The position numbers were made by a program, and so were the translations under genes. Shown piece by piece: positions 58,802-64,000 of a stretch of DNA of 64,000 bases. This DNA is from Pseudidiomarina sediminum DSM 21906. GTDB taxonomy: Bacteria; Pseudomonadota; Gammaproteobacteria; Enterobacterales; Alteromonadaceae. The stretch lies in the NCBI RefSeq assembly GCF_000423165.1, contig NZ_KE383983.1, forward strand, positions 1,164,376 through 1,228,375. The letters run 5' to 3'. The notes under the pieces are model-generated. The model saw only the letters and a program-made list of their open reading frames with translations. It had not been told where the DNA came from and made no database searches. Positions within the stretch are counted from its first letter, which is position 1. Each line of letters begins with the position of its first letter.

Positions 58802-59764
58802 ATGAACGAGACACAACCACAACAAGTACGCTGGGTAACCGTAGATGCGGATTACGCCGAGCAACGCATTGATAATTTCCTCTTAGCGCAACTAAAGGGT
58901 GTACCTAAATCATTGGTGTACCGAATTTTGCGCAAGGGTGAAGTGCGCGTGAATAAAAAACGGGTGAAGCCCGATTATCGCCTTAAAGGTGGCGATGAGG
59001 TGCGCATACCGCCGGTGCGGGTCGCGGAAAAAAATCCGTTACCATCGGCCAACCTTGAACGTGTGCAAGCCTTAACCTCACAGATTCTTTATGAAGATGA
59101 CGTGTTAATGGTGCTGAATAAACCAGCCGGTCTTGCGGTTCACGGCGGTTCAGGGTTGCAGTTTGGCTTGATTGAAAGCCTACGCGCACTGCGTCCTGAT
59201 GCTAAACATTTAGAATTGGTGCATCGCCTTGATCGTGAAACCAGCGGTTGTATTTTAGTCTCGAAACGCCGTTCAGCACTGCGGTCGTTGCACGAGCAAT
59301 TGCGCAATAAGACCATGGATAAACGCTATTTGGCGTTAGTGCGTGGACAATGGCAGTCGCATGTGAAGCAAGTCGCAGCGCCACTACAGAAGAACACCTT
59401 AAAGTCAGGTGAGCGGGTGGTGCGGGTTGATGCCGAAGGTAAACCGTCAGAAACACGGTTCAGTATTCAGCAGCGCTTTACGCATGCGACGCTAGTGGAA
59501 GCGTCACCAATTACCGGACGTACGCACCAAATTCGTGTGCATGCCTTGCATGCGGGCCATCCAATTGCGTGTGATCCTAAGTATGGTGATCCGGTCTTTG
59601 ATCAACTCATGCAAGAGCTAGGTCTCAATCGTTTATTTTTGCACGCCCATCGGTTGCGCTTTAGCCACCCGCAAAGTGGTGAAGCGATCACTGTCGAGGC
59701 GCCTCTTGATGACATGCTCGCGGACACCTTGAAAAAGTTGCGAGCTCAGCAAGCCAAAGGTTAA
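58802..59764 (+). CDS. rluC: 23S rRNA pseudouridine(955/2504/2580) synthase RluC
   Basis: RluC makes three pseudouridines in 23S rRNA. ATG 58802 (320 aa) gives [21 protein letters not shown]. An S4-like RNA-binding domain ([20 protein letters not shown]) precedes the catalytic domain with [15 protein letters not shown] (catalytic Asp) near residue 144 and [20 protein letters not shown]. The gene lies divergent from rne, the usual rne-rluC arrangement, and leads a run to fabD. Confidence 0.96.
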   Translation: MNETQPQQVRWVTVDADYAEQRIDNFLLAQLKGVPKSLVYRILRKGEVRVNKKRVKPDYRLKGGDEVRIPPVRVAEKNPLPSANLERVQALTSQILYEDDVLMVLNKPAGLAVHGGSGLQFGLIESLRALRPDAKHLELVHRLDRETSGCILVSKRRSALRSLHEQLRNKTMDKRYLALVRGQWQSHVKQVAAPLQKNTLKSGERVVRVDAEGKPSETRFSIQQRFTHATLVEASPITGRTHQIRVHALHAGHPIACDPKYGDPVFDQLMQELGLNRLFLHAHRLRFSHPQSGEAITVEAPLDDMLADTLKKLRAQQAKG

Positions 59765-59767
59765 GAA

Positions 59768-60451
59768 ATGCAGCAGCCGTATCAACTCATCGTCTTTGAC
59801 TGGGACGGTACGCTCATGGATTCAATTGGGCGTATTGTCTCTTCAATGCAAGCGACAGCGCGCCAGTTGGCATTGCCAGTGCCCGCGACTGACGCGGTCA
59901 AGGGTATTATTGGTTTGAGCTTGGCACCGGCCATAGAACGTTTGTTCGGTCAGCTCGCGGCACCGACCTATGCAAAATTTTTAGACGTGTATCGTGATCA
60001 GTATGTCACTCTTGATACCACCCCGACGCCCTTGTTTGACGGTGTGCCCGAGTTACTCGACGATTTACGTGGGCAAGGGTACTTACTTGCCGTAGCGACA
60101 GGTAAAGCACGACGAGGCCTCGATCGGGTCATGACCGAAAGTCAATTGCATGAGGTCTTTGTGGCGACGCGCTGCGCGGATGAAAGCGCCTCGAAACCGA
60201 ATCCACAGATGTTACATGAAATTATGCAGGCGACCGGCGTTACGCCGCAGCAGACGTTAATGATTGGCGATTCCGATCATGATTTAGCGATGGCACGCGC
60301 TGCAAACGTAGATGCTTTAGCTGTGAGTTTTGGTGCGCTTGAACTGACTAGCCACAGCCATTATCAGCAGCACCCCGTGCTGCACAGTTGGCATGATTTC
60401 CCCCAATTTTTAGCACAACGCACCACTGAGCGCTGCGTTGTACCAAGTTAG
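59768..60451 (+). CDS. HAD-family hydrolase (Gph/YjjG-like phosphatase)
   Basis: This 227-residue HAD phosphatase has motif I FDWDGTLMDS (nucleophile Asp11, acid Asp13), motif II ATGKARRGLDR, motif III Lys in SKPNPQML and motif IV MIGDSDHDLAMARAA. The helical cap of the phosphoglycolate phosphatase type is present (residues 20-85). The substrate is uncertain. It starts 3 bp after rluC; an HAD phosphatase in this place next to rluC is common in gammaproteobacteria. Confidence 0.88.
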   Translation: MQQPYQLIVFDWDGTLMDSIGRIVSSMQATARQLALPVPATDAVKGIIGLSLAPAIERLFGQLAAPTYAKFLDVYRDQYVTLDTTPTPLFDGVPELLDDLRGQGYLLAVATGKARRGLDRVMTESQLHEVFVATRCADESASKPNPQMLHEIMQATGVTPQQTLMIGDSDHDLAMARAANVDALAVSFGALELTSHSHYQQHPVLHSWHDFPQFLAQRTTERCVVPS

Positions 60452-60464
60452 CTAAGGAGCTCCG

Positions 60465-61067
60465 ATGACATCTATCGTGTTAGCCTCAACGTCGCCGTAC
60501 CGTAAAATGTTACTTGAGAAAGTGCTGCCGCAATTTGCTTGCGCGGCACCTGAAGTTGATGAAGCTCCTTTGCCTGATGAATCTGCGCAACATTTGGTGG
60601 AGCGCTTGGCGATAGCCAAAGCCAAAGCGTTGCAAGAGCACTATCCCGAGCATGTGCTGATCGGTTCAGATCAAGTGGCGGTAGTAAACGGAGCAATCTT
60701 GGGGAAACCTGGAACCGCAGCCAATGCCATTGCTCAATTACGTGCAGCGCAGGGGCAAACAGTTACCTTTTATACGGGCTTGGCGGTCTACGATAGTGCT
60801 GAGCAACGTTTACAGTCGTGCGTGGAGCCTTTTGAAGTGCGCTTTCGACAATTGTCAGATGACGAGATAGCTGGTTATGTCGCTTTAGAGCAGCCGTTGA
60901 ATTGTGCCGGCAGTTTTAAGAGCGAAGGGCTGGGCATTAGTTTGTTCAGTGCCATGCGTGGCGATGATCCGAATAGCTTGATTGGTTTACCCTTAATTCG
61001 CTTGTTAGCAATGTTGCGTGAGTGGGGCATCAATCCACTGTTGGCGAATAAGCGTACAGCACCATGA
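60465..61067 (+). CDS. yceF: Maf/YceF family nucleotide pyrophosphatase
   Basis: This Maf-like protein (200 aa) hydrolyses modified nucleotides; the YceF branch prefers m7GTP. Marks are [16 protein letters not shown] at the N-terminus, [19 protein letters not shown] with the catalytic Asp near residue 69, and [18 protein letters not shown]. It lies 13 bp after the HAD gene and before yceD-rpmF, as in E. coli, where yceF is divergent from yceD; here all run on the plus strand. Confidence 0.92.
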   Translation: MTSIVLASTSPYRKMLLEKVLPQFACAAPEVDEAPLPDESAQHLVERLAIAKAKALQEHYPEHVLIGSDQVAVVNGAILGKPGTAANAIAQLRAAQGQTVTFYTGLAVYDSAEQRLQSCVEPFEVRFRQLSDDEIAGYVALEQPLNCAGSFKSEGLGISLFSAMRGDDPNSLIGLPLIRLLAMLREWGINPLLANKRTAP

Positions 61068-61123
61068 TAAAAAGCTTAAAACCACTTGTTTTCAGTGGCC
61101 GAATCCTTTAACATTCGCGCCCT

Positions 61124-61648
61124 ATGCAGAAGGTTCGTATCCCAATTTCGGTCGATCCGGTCAAAAGTGCCGGTAAACAATTAAGCTACCTAGGACAAGT
61201 CCCAGGTAACACGCTTACCCGTTTACAAGAGCTTTTGGTCGCGCCATGTGCAGATGTTGACGTTGAGCTTAACTTCGCTGAAGATGCACAACGGATTAAA
61301 CATGTGGCAGGGCGTGCTGAGGTCAAGGTCACTGTCGCTTGCGAGCGCTGTGGTGACCCTATGGACTTAGCTTTGGCAAGTAACTTTGTTTATGCGCCTG
61401 TGACCAAACGGCAAACGGCCACCGATATGCCGAGTGATTACGAGCCTATCGAATTGGATGAGCTCGGTGAGATCCATCTGCATCGATTAGTAGAAGATGA
61501 GCTGATATTGGCAATGCCTGTTGTGGTCAAACATGATGAGCGCGAATGTCGGGTAGATAGTAACGCAATGCAATGGGGTGAAATTGATGATACCCCAAGC
61601 GAAAAGGATAATCCTTTCGCAGTGTTGCAAGAATTAAAGCGTAAATAA
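61124..61648 (+). CDS. yceD: 23S rRNA accumulation protein YceD (DUF177)
   Basis: YceD (174 aa) is needed for normal 23S rRNA levels in bacteria and plastids. The Cys pair in VTVACERCGDPMDL near residues 82-95, LASNFVYAPV, the acidic DYEPIELDELGEIHLHRLVE and the C-terminal DNPFAVLQELKRK are typical of the family. It lies 18 bp before rpmF, with which it is almost always paired. Confidence 0.94.
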   Translation: MQKVRIPISVDPVKSAGKQLSYLGQVPGNTLTRLQELLVAPCADVDVELNFAEDAQRIKHVAGRAEVKVTVACERCGDPMDLALASNFVYAPVTKRQTATDMPSDYEPIELDELGEIHLHRLVEDELILAMPVVVKHDERECRVDSNAMQWGEIDDTPSEKDNPFAVLQELKRK

Positions 61649-61666
61649 ACTTAGGAGATAGCGTAA

Positions 61667-61837
61667 ATGGCTGTACAACAGAATCGTAAAAGTCGTTCTA
61701 AGCGCGACATGCGTCGTTCTCACGATGCACTGAGCGGCCCTACACTGTCGGTTGACTCTACCTCTGGTGAAACGCATCGTCGTCACCATGTAACAGCTGA
61801 CGGTTTTTATAAAGGCCGTAAAGTAATTAACAAGTAA
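61667..61837 (+). CDS. rpmF: 50S ribosomal protein bL32
   Basis: bL32 (56 aa) begins [20 protein letters not shown] and ends [10 protein letters not shown], as in E. coli. The middle [20 protein letters not shown] matches the family; the zinc-binding Cys set of some L32 forms is absent, as in other gammaproteobacteria. An AGGAG site lies before the ATG. It is followed by plsX after 22 bp, forming the ribosomal-lipid operon. Confidence 0.97.
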   Translation: MAVQQNRKSRSKRDMRRSHDALSGPTLSVDSTSGETHRRHHVTADGFYKGRKVINK

Positions 61838-61859
61838 TCCAGAAATTGGAAGTGAGGCG

Positions 61860-62885
61860 ATGGCCGCACTGACACTGGCACTTGATGCAATGGGGGGCGA
61901 TAATGGCCCCTCTATTGTTATAGAGGCTCTTGCACGAGCACTAGAACAATTCCCACAACATCACTTTATTGTTGTTGGTGACGACGCCGAGTTGGCAGAG
62001 TTACTGGCAGCTAAAAAGCTTTCCAATCATCCAAGAGTCACCGTAAAACATGCGAGCCAAACGGTCGAAATGACCGACAAGCCTGGCTACTCTCTGCGTG
62101 CTAAGCCGGATTCTTCGATGCGCGTTGCCCTTGATTTGGTCGCTAATGATGAAGCTGCTGCGTGCGTCAGCGCGGGCAATACCGGCGCTTTAATGACCAA
62201 AGCTTATTTTGCGTTAAAAACCTTACCCGGTGTGCTTCGTCCTGCGTTAATGTCAGCGATCCCGCAAGCATCAGGTAAATCTGCGTTTGTGCTCGACTTG
62301 GGCGCCAACCCAGTCTGCGACTCGGACACCTTGTTCCAGTTTGGGGTAATGGGTGCTGTCGCGGCACGTGAAGTCTTGGGTATCGAACGCCCACGCATTG
62401 CGCTACTCAATATGGGTGAGGAAGACATCAAAGGCAACGATGTGGTGAAGTCGACCGCACAACTCTTTCAGCAGTCGCAATTATTGAACTATATTGGCTT
62501 TATTGAAGGCGATGATTTGTTCGCGGACAAAGCCGATGTCATCGTTTGTGACGGCTTCGTCGGTAATATTGCCCTTAAAAGTTGTGAGGGCTTAGCTGAT
62601 TTACTCCTTTCAAATATCCGTTCTAACATCAACGCACATTGGTTAACTCGTTGGTTTGTTAAACTTTTTTATCATAGATTGCAACGTTCTTGGGACTGGC
62701 TGAAGCCCGACCACTACAACGGGGCAAGTTTGATAGGATTGCGTGGCGTAGTCATAAAAAGCCACGGTGACGCCAATACGGACGCCTTCTTTAGTGCGAT
62801 TCAGCAAGCTGTGGAAGAGACGCAACAGGACCTACCGGCACGCATTCGTGATCGGGTGGAATCAGTGCTCTTAGAACAAGACTAA
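61860..62885 (+). CDS. plsX: phosphate acyltransferase PlsX
   Basis: PlsX makes acyl-phosphate from acyl-ACP, the first step of phospholipid synthesis by the PlsY route. [18 protein letters not shown] at the N-terminus, [37 protein letters not shown] and [16 protein letters not shown] are conserved. The length of 341 aa is normal. It sits between rpmF and fabH as in E. coli. Confidence 0.97.
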   Translation: MAALTLALDAMGGDNGPSIVIEALARALEQFPQHHFIVVGDDAELAELLAAKKLSNHPRVTVKHASQTVEMTDKPGYSLRAKPDSSMRVALDLVANDEAAACVSAGNTGALMTKAYFALKTLPGVLRPALMSAIPQASGKSAFVLDLGANPVCDSDTLFQFGVMGAVAAREVLGIERPRIALLNMGEEDIKGNDVVKSTAQLFQQSQLLNYIGFIEGDDLFADKADVIVCDGFVGNIALKSCEGLADLLLSNIRSNINAHWLTRWFVKLFYHRLQRSWDWLKPDHYNGASLIGLRGVVIKSHGDANTDAFFSAIQQAVEETQQDLPARIRDRVESVLLEQD

Positions 62886-62896
62886 AAAAGGTTTTC

Positions 62897-63865
62897 ATGT
62901 TTGCAAGAATCGGAGGCACCGGGCATTACCTACCCGAGCAGTGCTTAACCAATGCTATGCTTGAACAACGCGTGGACACGAGTCACGACTGGATTGTTGA
63001 GCGTACAGGTATCCATCAACGGCATATTGCCGGCGATGGCGAGAACGCAGTGACCATGGGTGTGGCTGCGGCACGACAAGCGTTGGCAGCGGCACAGCTT
63101 GCCGTTGATGATCTTGATCTTATTGTGGTCGCGACCACCTCAGGTGATCGCGCATTTCCGAGTGTCGCTTGCGAAATCCAAGCGGCCTTAACAGAACAGA
63201 ATATTCCGGCATTTGACGTTGCTGCGGCGTGTTCTGGGTTTATTTTCGCGCTTAGCGTTGCGGATCAGTATATTCGTAGTGGCACCTATCGGAATGTGTT
63301 GGTGATCGGTACCGATGTACTGTCGCGTCTGTGTCACCCTGAAGACCGTAATACGATCGTGTTATTCGGCGATGGCGCCGGAGCTGTAGTTGTGCAAGCG
63401 AGTGAGCAACCGGGGATTATTTCGACCCATCTCCATAGTGCCGGTGAGTTTGCTGATTTACTCGGGGCGAACCATCCTAAACGTCACGGCGATGCCCAGT
63501 TGGACGCGCTTAGTGAAGCTTGGATGTACATGAAAGGCAACGAAGTGTTCAAGGTTGCGGTGAGTAAATTGAGCGAATTAGTGGCGGAAACCTTGACAGC
63601 GAACGGCTTAAGCGCCGAAGATCTCGATTGGTTGGTACCGCATCAAGCAAATTTGCGCATTATTAAAGCGACTGCGAAAAAGCTGAAGATGCCGATGAAC
63701 CAAGTGATCACGACCTTGGCAGACACTGGTAACACATCAGCGGCGTCCGTACCTATTGCGCTTGATGTTGCGGTCCGTGATGGCCGCATTCAGCGTGGTC
63801 AAAATTTATTGCTTGAAGCCTTTGGCGGCGGGTTCGCCTGGGGTTCAGCACTGGTAACTTATTAA
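62897..63865 (+). CDS. fabH: beta-ketoacyl-ACP synthase III
   Basis: FabH starts fatty-acid chains by condensing acetyl-CoA with malonyl-ACP. The catalytic Cys lies in [12 protein letters not shown] near residue 113, His in [11 protein letters not shown] and Asn in [14 protein letters not shown]. The length is 322 aa. It lies 11 bp after plsX and 22 bp before fabD. Confidence 0.97.
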   Translation: MFARIGGTGHYLPEQCLTNAMLEQRVDTSHDWIVERTGIHQRHIAGDGENAVTMGVAAARQALAAAQLAVDDLDLIVVATTSGDRAFPSVACEIQAALTEQNIPAFDVAAACSGFIFALSVADQYIRSGTYRNVLVIGTDVLSRLCHPEDRNTIVLFGDGAGAVVVQASEQPGIISTHLHSAGEFADLLGANHPKRHGDAQLDALSEAWMYMKGNEVFKVAVSKLSELVAETLTANGLSAEDLDWLVPHQANLRIIKATAKKLKMPMNQVITTLADTGNTSAASVPIALDVAVRDGRIQRGQNLLLEAFGGGFAWGSALVTY

Positions 63866-63887
63866 ACACAAGTAGAAGGAAGGGACG

Positions 63888-64000
63888 ATGCGTGCATACG
63901 TTTTCCCAGGACAAGGGTCCCAAACGGTTGGAATGTTGGCGGATGTTGCGGCCGAATATCCAGTTGTTGCTGAAACATTTGCTGAAGCCAGCGAAGTGTT
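63888..64000 (+). CDS. fabD: malonyl CoA-ACP transacylase FabD (partial)
   Basis: The frame begins at ATG 63888 after an AAGGAAGGGA ribosome site and is open to the window end (37 codons). It reads MRAYVFPGQGSQTVGMLAD, the standard FabD N-terminus with the PGQGSQ motif. FabD loads malonate on the acyl carrier protein. The catalytic Ser and the rest lie beyond the window. Confidence 0.93.
   Translation, partial: MRAYVFPGQGSQTVGMLADVAAEYPVVAETFAEASEV

Overview
The window is bacterial chromosome, almost all of it conserved core sequence from a gammaproteobacterium of the Alteromonadales type. The gene order (sdhE-ygfX/nadB, rpoE-rseABC, lepA-lepB-rnc-era-recO-pdxJ, rlmD-relA-mazG-pyrG-eno, ftsB-ispDF-truD-surE-pcm-yqaA-nlpD-rpoS/mutS, rne/rluC-yceD-rpmF-plsX-fabH-fabD), the moderate G+C, and a complete phenylalanine/tyrosine degradation operon together suggest Idiomarina, Pseudidiomarina or a close relative. 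The genus is an inference from gene order and protein style; no database search was possible.

Layout. Bases 1-1845 are an AT-rich accessory edge: a truncated unknown gene on the minus strand, an AT-rich spacer, the decayed 3' part of an IS3-type transposase, and a small membrane protein gene. From 1846 the core begins: slyD-ygfZ (minus), sdhE-ygfX (plus), nadB (minus), then a long plus-strand block from rpoE to a hypothetical gene after eno (5730-22332). This block carries the envelope-stress sigma factor with its regulators, signal peptidase, RNase III, Era, RecO, PdxJ, RlmD, RelA, MazG, CTP synthase and enolase. A TauE-like permease gene lies on the minus strand, then ftsB to rpoS on the plus strand, with mutS convergent. 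pncC, recA (with a clear LexA box) and a patatin-like rssA follow.

The centre (34747-44292) holds two stress and transport units read from one divergent control region. pspF-sapABCDF-putP runs on the minus strand with gaps of 0-4 bp or overlaps. pspABC runs on the plus strand behind a textbook sigma-54 promoter. Next (44425-52647) is an amino-acid catabolic locus: methionine gamma-lyase, phhA, phhB, the regulator tyrR, then hppD-hmgA-fahA-maiA, which takes phenylalanine and tyrosine to fumarate and acetoacetate. TGTA-N10-TACA TyrR boxes lie in front of tyrR and, as a group of three, in front of hppD, so the locus looks like a self-contained TyrR regulon.

The right end carries an S9 prolyl-oligopeptidase-type lipoprotein, rne with a tandem-repeat tail and a long leader, divergent rluC, a HAD phosphatase, maf, and the yceD-rpmF-plsX-fabH-fabD lipid/ribosome operon, which is cut off by the window end.

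I see no CRISPR array, tRNA, rRNA, complete mobile element or obvious new defence system. The most interesting items are regulatory: the psp-sap-putP linkage, the TyrR box cluster, a TyrR with an altered Walker B motif, two nested inverted repeats in front of megL, strong hairpins at pspA/pspB and behind eno, and the unknown truncated gene at the left edge.
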